Below are positions 26,570 to 35,266 of a DNA stretch of 35,266 nucleotides, piece after piece. The position numbers and the translations under genes were made by a program. The notes beneath the pieces were generated by a model. That model was given only the letters and a program-made list of their open reading frames with translations, ran no database searches and was not told where the DNA came from. This DNA is from an uncultured Flavobacterium sp. (GTDB lineage Bacteria > Bacteroidota > Bacteroidia > Flavobacteriales > Flavobacteriaceae): positions 1 to 35,266 of the forward strand of contig NZ_CAMLIX010000024.1 of the NCBI RefSeq assembly GCF_946479975.1, read 5' to 3'. Within the stretch, counting starts at the first letter, position 1. Each line of letters starts with the position of its first letter.

Positions 26570-28150
26570 ATGAATAAAGCAGCTGATAACTTAAATGAAG
26601 GAAGCATTACTTCTGGAGACAATGTTTCTTTTTGGATTGATACTACTTCAATTTTAGCTTTCGATAAACCAAGTCAAGATATTTCGACAGAAGTACTTAT
26701 TATTGGCGGCGGAATTGCCGGACTTACCACAGCTTACAAACTTTTAAAACAAGGTAAAAAAGTAGTTTTGGTGGAAGACGGTTTTTTAGGAAGCGGTGAA
26801 TCTGGAAGAACAACAGCACATTTGAGCTGTGCATTGGACGATAGATATTACTATCTTGAAAATACTTTTGGAAAAGAAAATTCACAGCTTGCCGCAGAAA
26901 GCCACAGCGCTGCTATTGATGAAATAGAAAAAATAGTTACCGATTTAAATATTGACTGCTCTTTTAAAAGGGTTAACGGTTATTTATTTCTTCATCCGAG
27001 TGATAAAGAAAAAAATCTAGACGAAGAATTTATAGCCACTGCAAACGCAGGACTCAACACTTCATTATTACTCAATACGCCTTATTTAGCGGGCGGAGAA
27101 AAACAGCGATCTATTAAATTTAGAAATCAGGCTCAATTTCACATTTTACATTATTTAAAAGGAGTTGCAGAAGCTGTAAAAGCACTCGGAGGCAACATTT
27201 TTACTGAGGCACATGCCGAAAACATCACAAAAGAAGGAGCTACTGTCAATGGTTTTCAATTTAATGCAGAACATATTGTTGTGGCGACCAATACGCCAAT
27301 AAACGATGTTTTAACAATGCACACCAAACAGCATGCTTACAGAACGTATGTTATAGGCGCTAAAGTTCCTAAAGGTTCTTTACCGTATGCTTTGTGGTGG
27401 GATACTGGCGATGTAAAATCAAAATGGGTTTCGCAGCCGTATCATTATGTGCGTTTAGAAAGTTTTGATGATGAATACGATTTGCTGATTTCTGGCGGAG
27501 AAGATCATAAAACAGGACAAGCAGACGTAGAAGGAATTTCTGAAACAGAACGATATGAAAGACTAGCAGTCTGGACAAAACAATATTTCCCGATGATCGA
27601 TGAGATTACATATAAATGGTCGGGACAAGTGATGGAACCTTACGATTCTTTAGGATTTTTGGGTCGAAATCCTGGCGACAAAAACATTTACATTATTACG
27701 GGAGATTCTGGAAACGGCATGACACACGCCACTATTGGGGCAATGATAATTACCGATCAAATTATGGGCGTAAAAAATAAATGGGAAGATTTATACAATC
27801 CGTCTCGAATTACTTTTAAAGCTTTTGGCGATTTTGTAAAAGAAGCTGGAAATATGGCATCACAGTATTTGGACTGGATTACAGCATCTGATCTCAACAA
27901 TACTGCCGATTTACAAGCGGGAGACGGCGGTATTCTTTCTGTCGGATTAAAAAAAGTGGCTGTTTATCGTGATTATGATAATACGCTTCAAGCATTTTCG
28001 GCAGTTTGTCCGCATTTGGGCTGTATAGTGCAATGGAACTCAGATGAAAAAACATTCGACTGCCCGTGCCACGGTTCAAGATTTGCTTGTGACGGAACCG
28101 TAACCAACGGACCTGCAAAAAACGATTTAAACAAAATTCAAGTTAAATAA
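26570..28150 (+). CDS. FAD-dependent oxidoreductase with C-terminal Rieske domain
   Basis: A 526-residue protein (start MNKAADNLNEG). The N-terminal part is a DAO-type FAD enzyme: VLIIGGGIAGLTTAYKL near residues 41-57, GESGRTTAHLS and, near the end of the domain, IITGDSGNGMTHATIG. Residues about 430-526 are a Rieske [2Fe-2S] domain with complete ligands: Cys480-x-His482 (CPHLGC) and Cys498-x-x-His501 (CPCHG), 15 residues apart. The layout matches B. subtilis YhfW, a protein of unknown substrate. It is cytosolic with no export signal. The frame is open upstream to an ATG at 26516, rejected because a -7 box lies at 26530-26537. The SDR gene follows after 34 nt, suggesting a redox pair. Confidence 0.88.
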   Translation: MNKAADNLNEGSITSGDNVSFWIDTTSILAFDKPSQDISTEVLIIGGGIAGLTTAYKLLKQGKKVVLVEDGFLGSGESGRTTAHLSCALDDRYYYLENTFGKENSQLAAESHSAAIDEIEKIVTDLNIDCSFKRVNGYLFLHPSDKEKNLDEEFIATANAGLNTSLLLNTPYLAGGEKQRSIKFRNQAQFHILHYLKGVAEAVKALGGNIFTEAHAENITKEGATVNGFQFNAEHIVVATNTPINDVLTMHTKQHAYRTYVIGAKVPKGSLPYALWWDTGDVKSKWVSQPYHYVRLESFDDEYDLLISGGEDHKTGQADVEGISETERYERLAVWTKQYFPMIDEITYKWSGQVMEPYDSLGFLGRNPGDKNIYIITGDSGNGMTHATIGAMIITDQIMGVKNKWEDLYNPSRITFKAFGDFVKEAGNMASQYLDWITASDLNNTADLQAGDGGILSVGLKKVAVYRDYDNTLQAFSAVCPHLGCIVQWNSDEKTFDCPCHGSRFACDGTVTNGPAKNDLNKIQVK

Positions 28151-28184
28151 AACCAGCTTTTTAGTTGTCATCAAATAATAAAAT

Positions 28185-28943
28185 ATGGAAAATATAGCGA
28201 ACTACTTTGGCCAGAACATCGTTCAAAAAAGAATTGTAATAACAGGCGGAACAACTGGAATTGGAAAAGCAATAGCTGATCTTTTGGTATCTCTCGGCGG
28301 ACGCGTTTTTATCTTCGGAAGAGATGAAAATGATTTTTATAATGCAATGAACGATATTAAAGAAAAATCAAAAGCTGGCGAAATTTACGGTGTTGCTGCA
28401 GATGTTACAAAAAAGGAAGACATTGACATGATCTGGGGAAAAGTAGACAGCCTTCTTGGCGGAATCGATATTTTAATAAACAACGCCGCTTTACCCGCGG
28501 GAGGCTTGATTGAAGGCGAATATGAAGACTGGAAATATATTTTAGAGACCAATGTTTTGGGTTATATCGCCTTCGCGAAGGAAGCGGTTAACAGAATGAA
28601 AGAGCAAAAATCAGGACACATTGTAAACATTGGTTCGATGAGCGCTGAAACAAAAGAGAAAACCGGAGTTATTTATGTTTCTACCAAAACAGCTATTAGA
28701 GGTTTTAGTACAGCGCTTCGAAAAGAAATAAATCCGCTTGGGATTAAAGTTTCACATGTCGAGCCAGGCGCCGTAACCAGCGATATGCAGCCAGATCCTA
28801 TAGAAGTACAGCAGGATAAAATCGAAAGAATGGAAATGCTTGAAGCAGAAGATATTGCAATGAGCGTTTTGTTCTGCCTTTCACAGCACAAAAGATGCGA
28901 TATTGTCAGCCTACAGATCAGACCACATTTGCAGATAATTTAA
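28185..28943 (+). CDS. Short-chain dehydrogenase/reductase (SDR)
   Basis: A 252-residue classical SDR. The cofactor motif is TGGTTGIGKA (Thr20 to Ala29), followed by Arg in FIFGRDEND, which favours NADP. NNAA lies near residue 98. The catalytic set is Ser in IVNIGSMSAE and Tyr164-x-x-x-Lys168 (YVSTK). The substrate is not recognisable; related proteins include general stress SDRs of the YdaD type. It lies 34 nt after the FAD-Rieske gene and is most likely co-transcribed. It is followed 106 nt later by the CheB-CheR-kinase gene. Confidence 0.88.
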   Translation: MENIANYFGQNIVQKRIVITGGTTGIGKAIADLLVSLGGRVFIFGRDENDFYNAMNDIKEKSKAGEIYGVAADVTKKEDIDMIWGKVDSLLGGIDILINNAALPAGGLIEGEYEDWKYILETNVLGYIAFAKEAVNRMKEQKSGHIVNIGSMSAETKEKTGVIYVSTKTAIRGFSTALRKEINPLGIKVSHVEPGAVTSDMQPDPIEVQQDKIERMEMLEAEDIAMSVLFCLSQHKRCDIVSLQIRPHLQII

Positions 28944-29049
28944 AATACAAAAGAAGAAACTTTCATACAGTTTTTCATCCAAAATTTAAGATAAAAGTTA
29001 AAAATAGTAGTATCTTTAAAGTTGGAATTACACGCTGTTTAAAACACCA

Positions 29050-32000
29050 ATGACTTTAAAAAATACCACTCCAACTGAAAATCCTTTACAAAACTTTCCA
29101 ATAACAGCTATTGCAGGCGCTGTAGGAGAATTAGAAGCTTTACTTACGATAATTTCACAGCTGCCAAAAGACTCTGGTATTGCTTATGTTGTTATCCAGC
29201 ATTTATCTTCTGATAATCCTCCTAATCTCGCTGACGAATTAGCAAAGTCGGCACAGATTCCTGTGGTAGATATTGTAAGTGAAATTGATTTTAAGCCGGA
29301 CCATATTTATATCGTGCCTCAAAACAATTATTTGAAGGCAGAAGATGGTATTTTAAAAATGCATGTAATCAAACGCATTGACAAAATCACTCAAAATATT
29401 GATATTTCGTTTGAGGCTATTGCTCAGGTTTATAAAAGTTTTGCCATTGGTGTTGTCCTTTCGGGAACAGCATTTGATGGCACTTTTGGTTTAAAAAAAA
29501 TCAAAGAATACGGCGGCGTCACAATTGTTCAAGATCCTGAAACATCTGATTTTAAAACAAAATCTCAAAATGCTATCGAAGCAGACGTTGTAGACTTTAT
29601 TCTTGCTCCCGAAAACGTAGCGCCTCAATTGGCAGCTATCCGTAAAAGTTATCTTGACAATTATGCTTACAGCGACGAAGAACATATTCCGAAAAAAGAA
29701 GAAGATATTCTCAATCAGATTTTAAATCTCATTTTGCAGAAAACAGAAAATGATTTTTTTCATTACAAAAGACCTGCAATAAGACGACGTATTACACGTA
29801 GAATGGTTATTCTAAAAAAAGAAACCATGAGCGATTATTATACCATTCTTCGCAGTGACAAAAATGAACAGGAACTTCTTTTTAATGATTTATTGATTCC
29901 GGTAACGTATTTTTTTAGAGATGAAGATTCTTTTCAAACGCTTTCAAAAACGATTTTACCACAGTTAATTCAAAACTGTACCAATAATACACTTCGTTTA
30001 TGGTCGGCAGCATGTTCTACGGGTGAAGAAGCTTATTCTTTGGCTATTGTAATCTGCGAATATTTTACACTGCACAATATTAAAGATTTAAAAGTACAGA
30101 TTTTTGCTTCGGATATTTCAGAGAAATCGATCGCAAAAGCAAGATCTGCCATTTATTCTGCTCAAGATATCCAGCATATTTCAGAAATTAGAGTAGAAAA
30201 ATATTTTACCAAACGCGACGGTCAATATCATGTCAATAAAATAGTTCGTGATATGTGTATTTTTGCGACACACAATTTTATCAAAGATCCGCCATTTGCC
30301 AAAATCGATCTAGTATCGTGCAGAAATGTATTGATTTACCTTAATTCTTTTCTGCAAGAAAAAGTGTTGAGTTCTTTTCATTATTCGTTAAAAGAAAAAG
30401 GATTTTTATTTCTTGGAAAATCAGAATCGGCAAACAACACACAGCATTTATTTGAAGCGGTTGTAAAACAAGATAAAATTTACGCTAAAAAATTTACGCC
30501 TGCTCGCTACGTGCCACAAGCTTTTAAGCCTGTGTACAGCACTTTATCTCATAAAATAAAAACCTACGAAAGCACCACTCAAGAAACTGATTTTAGAAAA
30601 ATAGCCGACGATATCTTATTTTCGAAGTATACTCCGGCAAGCGTTATCATTAACGAACATCTGGAAATAGTGCATTTTCATGGAGATACTTCGCCGTTTT
30701 TACTGCCAGCGCCAGGACGACCAAATTTTAATATTTTAAAAATGGCTCGCGAAGGCATTAGTTTTGAACTTCGTAATTCTATTTCAGAAATCACAAAAAA
30801 TAAAGAAACTATAATTCGGGAGAATCTTTCAGTAAAAGGTCAAAATTATCAGGCTTCTTTTGAGATTTTGGCGCTTTCAAATGATGAAGATCATCTGATG
30901 ATTCTTTTTCACAAAACTCCCCTTCCCGAAACAGATTTACAGTCCAAAAACAATAAGAAAAACGCCGATAAGCTTCGAATTGCAGAACTGGAAAAAGAAT
31001 TATCGCACTTACGTGAAGATATAAAACGCGTCACAGAAGAAGAGCAAATTGCTTTTGAAGAACTTCAAACAACCAATGAAGAATTGTTGAGCAGTACAGA
31101 AGAACTTCAGGCTATGAATGAAGAATTGCAGACCTCTACCGAAGAACTTCAATCGAATAATCAAGAATTGATGTGTACCAATGACGAACTTTTGGATCGT
31201 CAGGAACAACTGCTTTCGCTGCGTAATTATGCAGAATCTATTGTGCAGACTATTCGAGAACCTTTAATTGTTATCGATAAAGATTTTAATGTAAAAAGTG
31301 CCAATCCATCATTTTATAAATATTTCAATTTTACGGAGAAAGATATCGAAGGATTCTCGTTTTTTGAAATTGGAAACTGTCAATGGGATATTCCAGATTT
31401 TAAAGAACTGCTTTTTAAAATGGTTATTCAAAAACAAACTATTGAAGATTATAAACTGCAGATTATCTGCGGAGGCGATAGAAAAACGCTGGTAGCAAAC
31501 GCGCGTTTAATTCAGAACACAAAACCAGAAGGCATGATTTTGCTTGCGTTTGAAGATATTACTGATATATTGGCTTCGAATGAATTGCTGAATAAACGAA
31601 ATGCTGAACTCCAGATTTACAACGAGCAGTTAGAAAATTTCACTTCTGCTGCTAGTCATGATTTGCAGGAGCCTTTGAATAAAATTCATATGTTGTCGCA
31701 AAGAGTTTTTGAAAAAGAAAAATCTTTATCTGAAAGCGGTAAGCATAATTTACAGCGCACCATGCATTCGGCAAAAAATATGAGTCAGTTAATTGCAGAT
31801 CTGATCAATTATTCGCGATTGAATTTTAGCGAGAAAAAATTCAAAAAAACCGATTTAAATCTGCTTATTAAAAAAATGCTGACCGATATCAAAGATTCTA
31901 TTGATGAAAAGAAAGCGGTTGTAGACCTTGATATAAAAGAGAATTCTGTTAATGCAATTTCGTTTCAAATACAGCAATTGCTTACCAATCTAATTTTAAA

Positions 32001-32328
32001 TTCAATCAAATATTCTAAACAAGATATTGCGCCAGAAATTAGAATTGAAACCATGAAAGCGCCTATTGAAGAAATAAAAAATCTTGGAGGCAATCCAGAA
32101 AATAAATACATTAAAATTAATGTTATCGATAATGGAATTGGTTTTAGCAAAGATTTTGAAGAGCGCATTTTTGAACCGTTTTACAGACTTCACAGTAAAG
32201 ATGAATATGCTGGAAGCGGACTTGGTTTAACTCTTGTAAAAAAGATTGTATCTAACCACAATGGTTTTATTAAAGCCTCTAGCACTATTGGTTTTGGTAC
32301 AACAATTAGTATCTATCTTCCTGTTTAG
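29050..32328 (+). CDS. CheB-CheR-PAS-histidine kinase fusion with inactive CheB domain
   Basis: A 1092-residue cytosolic signalling protein. In order it has a CheB methylesterase-like domain (about 15-195), a CheR methyltransferase (about 210-490; the SAM-binding ACSTGEEAYSLAI near 320-333 and CRNVLIYLN near 424 are intact) and a PAS-like domain (about 510-625). Then come a coiled coil of EELQ/NEEL heptads (about 638-720), a second PAS (about 722-845), HisKA with His870 (AASHDLQEPL) and an HATPase (LILNSIKYS, VIDNGIGFS, GSGLGLTLV). The CheB nucleophile Ser is replaced: the loop reads IAGAVGELEAL with Ala24 at that place, while His51 and Asp143 remain. No receptor, CheA or CheW gene is near. 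It probably signals through the kinase and CheR parts. There is no receiver domain in the protein, so a separate partner is needed. Confidence 0.92.
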   Translation: MTLKNTTPTENPLQNFPITAIAGAVGELEALLTIISQLPKDSGIAYVVIQHLSSDNPPNLADELAKSAQIPVVDIVSEIDFKPDHIYIVPQNNYLKAEDGILKMHVIKRIDKITQNIDISFEAIAQVYKSFAIGVVLSGTAFDGTFGLKKIKEYGGVTIVQDPETSDFKTKSQNAIEADVVDFILAPENVAPQLAAIRKSYLDNYAYSDEEHIPKKEEDILNQILNLILQKTENDFFHYKRPAIRRRITRRMVILKKETMSDYYTILRSDKNEQELLFNDLLIPVTYFFRDEDSFQTLSKTILPQLIQNCTNNTLRLWSAACSTGEEAYSLAIVICEYFTLHNIKDLKVQIFASDISEKSIAKARSAIYSAQDIQHISEIRVEKYFTKRDGQYHVNKIVRDMCIFATHNFIKDPPFAKIDLVSCRNVLIYLNSFLQEKVLSSFHYSLKEKGFLFLGKSESANNTQHLFEAVVKQDKIYAKKFTPARYVPQAFKPVYSTLSHKIKTYESTTQETDFRKIADDILFSKYTPASVIINEHLEIVHFHGDTSPFLLPAPGRPNFNILKMAREGISFELRNSISEITKNKETIIRENLSVKGQNYQASFEILALSNDEDHLMILFHKTPLPETDLQSKNNKKNADKLRIAELEKELSHLREDIKRVTEEEQIAFEELQTTNEELLSSTEELQAMNEELQTSTEELQSNNQELMCTNDELLDRQEQLLSLRNYAESIVQTIREPLIVIDKDFNVKSANPSFYKYFNFTEKDIEGFSFFEIGNCQWDIPDFKELLFKMVIQKQTIEDYKLQIICGGDRKTLVANARLIQNTKPEGMILLAFEDITDILASNELLNKRNAELQIYNEQLENFTSAASHDLQEPLNKIHMLSQRVFEKEKSLSESGKHNLQRTMHSAKNMSQLIADLINYSRLNFSEKKFKKTDLNLLIKKMLTDIKDSIDEKKAVVDLDIKENSVNAISFQIQQLLTNLILNSIKYSKQDIAPEIRIETMKAPIEEIKNLGGNPENKYIKINVIDNGIGFSKDFEERIFEPFYRLHSKDEYAGSGLGLTLVKKIVSNHNGFIKASSTIGFGTTISIYLPV

Positions 32329-32574
32329 TATTTAAAATTACTTCAGTTTTGTGGAAATTATGAAATTGTAGGCTTAAATTTTAAAAGAGAATTTGCTGTA
32401 GTAAATCTATATTTATGTCAAGAAATCGACTTTTTGTTTGAAAAACAGTCAAGAATTTGGAAGTCATTAGTAAGCTAACTATTAATAATTTACCAAATTT
32501 TTAATTGTTTAAAACTTAAAGTTTTGATTTTTTTTCACCAAATATAAAGATAGATTACCGCAAATTTTACAAAA

Positions 32575-34065
32575 ATGAGCACTGACGTAACCATAAGAAA
32601 ACCTGACAATTTTCATTTTCAAGTTACAGCAATTGGAACAACTGCTACTGAAATTGATGCACTTAAAAAATTAGTTTCTGATCTCAAAATTGATTCGGGA
32701 AGAGCGTATATTATTTTTGAAAATTTATCTGCACCGCAAACCCGCAATCTCGCAGATAAATTGACAGATTTTACTAAAATACCTGTTGTAGAAATCACTC
32801 ATCATATTGATATTCAGCCCAATCATATTTATGTGATACCAGAGGATAATTTTCTGATTGAAGAAGATAGAGTATTAAAACTTAAACCCAAAGACCGAAG
32901 CTGTAAAATACACAACGGTTTTGATATGTTTTTTGAAGCATTTGGACAAACTTTCCAACGTTATGCAACGGCGGTAATTCTTGCCTATTCTCCTCTTGAT
33001 AGTGCTGCAGGTCTTAAAAAATTTAAAGAAGCAGGCGGATCAACAATTGCGGTTCTTTCTAAAGGCGGCTTTATAGAAGATGAAATAACCTCTGAGTTTA
33101 TTGACTATTTTACGGCTCCAAATGAAATTGCAGACAAACTTTTGCAAATTCATGAAAAGCACTTAGTCACTCATTCTTATGACGAAAAAGAAGAATCTTC
33201 TCCTAGCGAGCAAGAACTATTTGATCAAATTATTGAAATAATATTTCTTAAAACTGGTACTTATTTTCAGCATTATAAACATACTACTTTGCGACGAAGA
33301 ATCGCGAAAAGAATGGTTGATACCAAACAAGAATCTGTTGAAGAATATTTGAAATTACTTCGAGACAATCCAAAAGAGCAAGACTTTTTGTTCGATGATT
33401 TTTTGATCTCAGTAACCTACTTTTTCCGCGATCAGGAGTCTTATAATAATTTATCTACTACTACGATTCCGTTTCTTGTAGAAAACTGTACAAATAATAT
33501 CATAAAAGTTTGGTCGGCTGGCTGTTGTACCGGCGAAGAAGCTTATTCGCTCGCGATCTGTATTCATGAATATTTGGAAGAAATCAACAGAACTGATATT
33601 AAAGTACAGATTATTGGAACAGATCTTTCTGAAAAATGTATTGCAAAAGCACGTTTAGGAATTTACACCGTGCAGGACATCAAAAATATAAGCGAAAAAA
33701 GACTTAAAAAATATTTTACCATAAAAGACAATCGTTTCCATGTCAATAAAGTAATTCGAAAAATGTGCGCTTTTGATATTCATGATCTTACTAAACAAGA
33801 ACCATTTGCAAAAATGGACTTTGTGTCCTGCCGCAATGTTTTGATTTATTTTGACACCGAATTACAAAATCAGGTTTTGGCAAAATTTCATGCTGCGCTC
33901 CGCGAAAATGGATATTTATTTCTAGGAAGATCAGAGTGGACGCATTATGTACCGCATTTATTTAAAGCCACAGATAAATTGGATAAAATTTATACTCGTA
34001 AAGCGATTATGCCGTACTATTCACAAAAAATACGACATATAGATCATTACAGCAATCTTGACTAA
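32575..34065 (+). CDS. CheB-CheR fusion with degenerate CheB domain
   Basis: A 496-residue shorter paralogue of the preceding protein, ending just after the CheR domain. The CheB part (about 14-195) is more eroded: the nucleophile position holds Thr23 (AIGTTATEIDAL) and the catalytic His is replaced by Asn50 (FENLSA), with only Asp142 kept. The CheR part (about 205-485) keeps the SAM motif GCCTGEEAYSLAI near 315-327 and CRNVLIYF near 420, so methyltransferase activity is plausible. No PAS, coiled coil or kinase follows. The 246 bp between the two genes show no clear terminator or -7 box. It is followed by a terminator before the catalase gene. Confidence 0.9.
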   Translation: MSTDVTIRKPDNFHFQVTAIGTTATEIDALKKLVSDLKIDSGRAYIIFENLSAPQTRNLADKLTDFTKIPVVEITHHIDIQPNHIYVIPEDNFLIEEDRVLKLKPKDRSCKIHNGFDMFFEAFGQTFQRYATAVILAYSPLDSAAGLKKFKEAGGSTIAVLSKGGFIEDEITSEFIDYFTAPNEIADKLLQIHEKHLVTHSYDEKEESSPSEQELFDQIIEIIFLKTGTYFQHYKHTTLRRRIAKRMVDTKQESVEEYLKLLRDNPKEQDFLFDDFLISVTYFFRDQESYNNLSTTTIPFLVENCTNNIIKVWSAGCCTGEEAYSLAICIHEYLEEINRTDIKVQIIGTDLSEKCIAKARLGIYTVQDIKNISEKRLKKYFTIKDNRFHVNKVIRKMCAFDIHDLTKQEPFAKMDFVSCRNVLIYFDTELQNQVLAKFHAALRENGYLFLGRSEWTHYVPHLFKATDKLDKIYTRKAIMPYYSQKIRHIDHYSNLD

Positions 34066-34116
34066 TATAAATGCATCCTAATTTATTTCCTTATTTTGTG
34101 TCGAAACTAAAAAAGT

Positions 34117-34141
34117 AAATCTCCTGAAAGGGAGATTTTTT
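34117..34141 (+). terminator. Terminator after the second CheB-CheR gene
   Basis: AAATCTCC (34117-34124) pairs with GGAGATTT (34131-34138) around a 6-nt loop and runs into six T (34136-34141). It lies about 50 nt after the stop codon and isolates the catalase gene. Confidence 0.8.
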
Positions 34142-34160
34142 GTTTAAAAAAGATTAAATG

Positions 34161-34190
34161 GCAATTGTAGAAGATTCACTCGCAATTGTA
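34161..34190 (+). promoter_or_regulatory. Paired GCAATTGTA direct repeat upstream of the catalase gene
   Basis: GCAATTGTA occurs at 34161-34169 and 34182-34190, 21 bp apart (two helical turns), ending 24 nt before the -7 box. Each copy includes the palindrome CAATTG. A regulator-binding site is likely, but I cannot name the regulator; it does not match the OxyR pattern I know. Confidence 0.45.
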
Positions 34191-34214
34191 TAAAAAACGT
34201 ATTTCTTCAAAAAT

Positions 34215-34222
34215 TAAATTTG
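34215..34222 (+). promoter_or_regulatory. Candidate -7 box of the catalase gene (TAAATTTG)
   Basis: An exact TAnnTTTG match, 92 nt before the ATG at 34315. The nearest upstream TTG is 26 nt away, within the second GCAATTGTA repeat, rather far for a -33 element. Confidence 0.5.
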
Positions 34223-34314
34223 AATAACTTGATAATTTACGACCTACAACTACATGCTAATCAAAAAGGTAACTTGTATTTTATTGAGAGTTTTAACTAA
34301 TTACGAAAAACACC

Positions 34315-35266
34315 ATGAAAAATTTTCAAGACGAAAAACAAAGGGACTTATCCATCAATACCTCCGATGGAACAAACAAATTTTTAACCACTGATCAAGG
34401 TGTAAAAATTAACGATGACAACAATTCACTTAAAGCAGGTGACCGCGGTCCGTCTTTATTAGAAGATTTTATTTTAAGAGAAAAAATTACGCATTTTGAC
34501 CACGAAAGAATTCCAGAAAGAATTGTACACGCAAGAGGATCAGGCGCTCACGGATTTTTTGAAGTAACCAACCCAATTCCAGAATTAACAAAAGCAGGTT
34601 TCTTACAGGAAAAAGGACTTAAAACTCCCGTTTTCGCAAGATTTTCAACTGTTGCAGGATCAAGAGGTTCTACAGATCTAGCTAGAGATGTCAGAGGATT
34701 TGCAGTTAAATTTTATACGCAGGAAGGAATTTACGATCTAGTTGCCAATAATATTCCTGTATTTTTTATTCAAGATGCCTCTAAGTTTCCAGATTTGGTT
34801 CATGCTGTAAAACCAGAACCGCATAACGAAATTCCGCAGGCAGCATCTGCTCACGATACGTTTTGGGATTTTATTTCGCTTATGCCAGAATCTATGCACA
34901 TGATTATGTGGGTAATGTCAGATAGAGCGATTCCAAGAAGTTACAGAATGATGGAAGGTTTTGGAGTTCACACTTTTAGATTGGTGAATGCTCAGGAAGA
35001 ATCGGTTTTTGTGAAGTTTCACTTTAAACCTAAATTAGGAACTCACGCAGTTGCTTGGGACGAAGCTCAAAAAATTTCTGGTAAAAATCCAGATTTTCAT
35101 AGACAAGATTTATGGGAAGCGATTGAAATGGGAAATTTCCCAGAATGGGAACTAGGAGTTCAAGTTATTCCAGCAGAAGACGAAAACAAATACGATTTTG
35201 ATCTATTAGATCCAACGAAAATTGTTCCCGAAGAATTAGTTCCTGTTACGATCGTAGGAAGAATGG
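34315..35266 (+). CDS. katE: Large-subunit catalase (KatE/HPII type), 3' end outside the window
   Basis: The first 317 residues of a haem catalase that breaks down hydrogen peroxide. The start [15 protein letters not shown] leads into the long N-terminal arm with [14 protein letters not shown] seen in clade 2, large-subunit enzymes. The distal haem residues are present: His72 in [12 protein letters not shown] and Asn145 in [13 protein letters not shown], at the canonical 73-residue spacing. [19 protein letters not shown] is also typical. The proximal Tyr and the C-terminal flavodoxin-like domain expected of this clade lie beyond the right edge, so the full length (usually over 700 residues) is not shown. 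It is an independent unit with its own promoter, fitting the stress character of this region. Confidence 0.93.
   Translation, partial: MKNFQDEKQRDLSINTSDGTNKFLTTDQGVKINDDNNSLKAGDRGPSLLEDFILREKITHFDHERIPERIVHARGSGAHGFFEVTNPIPELTKAGFLQEKGLKTPVFARFSTVAGSRGSTDLARDVRGFAVKFYTQEGIYDLVANNIPVFFIQDASKFPDLVHAVKPEPHNEIPQAASAHDTFWDFISLMPESMHMIMWVMSDRAIPRSYRMMEGFGVHTFRLVNAQEESVFVKFHFKPKLGTHAVAWDEAQKISGKNPDFHRQDLWEAIEMGNFPEWELGVQVIPAEDENKYDFDLLDPTKIVPEELVPVTIVGRM

Noticed and set aside
29050..34065. Chemotaxis operon
   Set aside because: The CheB and CheR domains suggest it, but there is no receptor, CheA, CheW or CheY gene and the CheB sites are broken.

Overview
The window looks like part of the chromosome of a Flavobacterium-like member of the Bacteroidota. 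It is A+T rich, has a SusC/SusD pair and a hybrid two-component sensor, and several gene starts are preceded by the TAnnTTTG -7 element typical of this phylum. Everything here is read from sequence alone; names rest on recognised motifs, not on database searches.

The left half (about 1-18820) is a polysaccharide utilisation locus, all on the minus strand. In transcription order it holds a BNR_4 beta-propeller enzyme (PL27/GH145 type), a GH2 LacZ-type beta-galactosidase, a one-protein hybrid two-component regulator (HTCS) with a GH105 unsaturated-glucuronyl hydrolase lipoprotein, then SusC, SusD, GH16, GH43 and the first codons of another exported protein cut by the left edge. The GH43 resembles exo-beta-1,3-galactanases of subfamily 24 (no usual base Asp, a Gln in its place). 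The GH16 has a non-laminarinase signature after its catalytic motif. Together with a Rha-GlcA-acting propeller and a GH105, the set fits type II arabinogalactan (arabinogalactan protein) breakdown: endo-cut at the surface, SusCD import, then removal of Rha-GlcA caps and galactan side chains in the periplasm. Upstream of both susC and the GH2 gene lies the same arrangement of paired CCCC boxes placed 22 nt from a TAnnTTTG box, a good candidate for the HTCS operator. The BNR_4 gene has a different upstream direct repeat. An 800-bp gap between GH105 and susC is filled with short-hairpin repeats.

The middle (about 19190-25030) is a set of small genes: a DUF763 protein, several small hydrophilic or acidic proteins (one similar to the N-terminus of Bacillus YdaT), a small membrane protein, a lipoprotein, then an apparent operon of a DUF2892-SRPBCC protein, a DUF2158-type protein and a 3-methyladenine DNA glycosylase, followed by a duplicated-domain membrane protein. 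Strong bidirectional hairpin terminators separate the convergent pairs.

The right part (25212-35266) holds a zinc alcohol/formaldehyde-type dehydrogenase divergent from an FAD oxidoreductase with a C-terminal Rieske domain plus an SDR. After these come two adjacent CheB-CheR fusion proteins (one continuing into PAS, coiled coil and histidine kinase) and the start of a large-subunit catalase. The content is that of a general stress island. Both CheB domains lack the active-site serine, and no other chemotaxis gene is present, so these proteins are probably signalling proteins rather than chemotaxis enzymes. A 26-bp motif is shared by the promoters of the SRPBCC operon and the FAD-Rieske operon and may mark a stress regulon.
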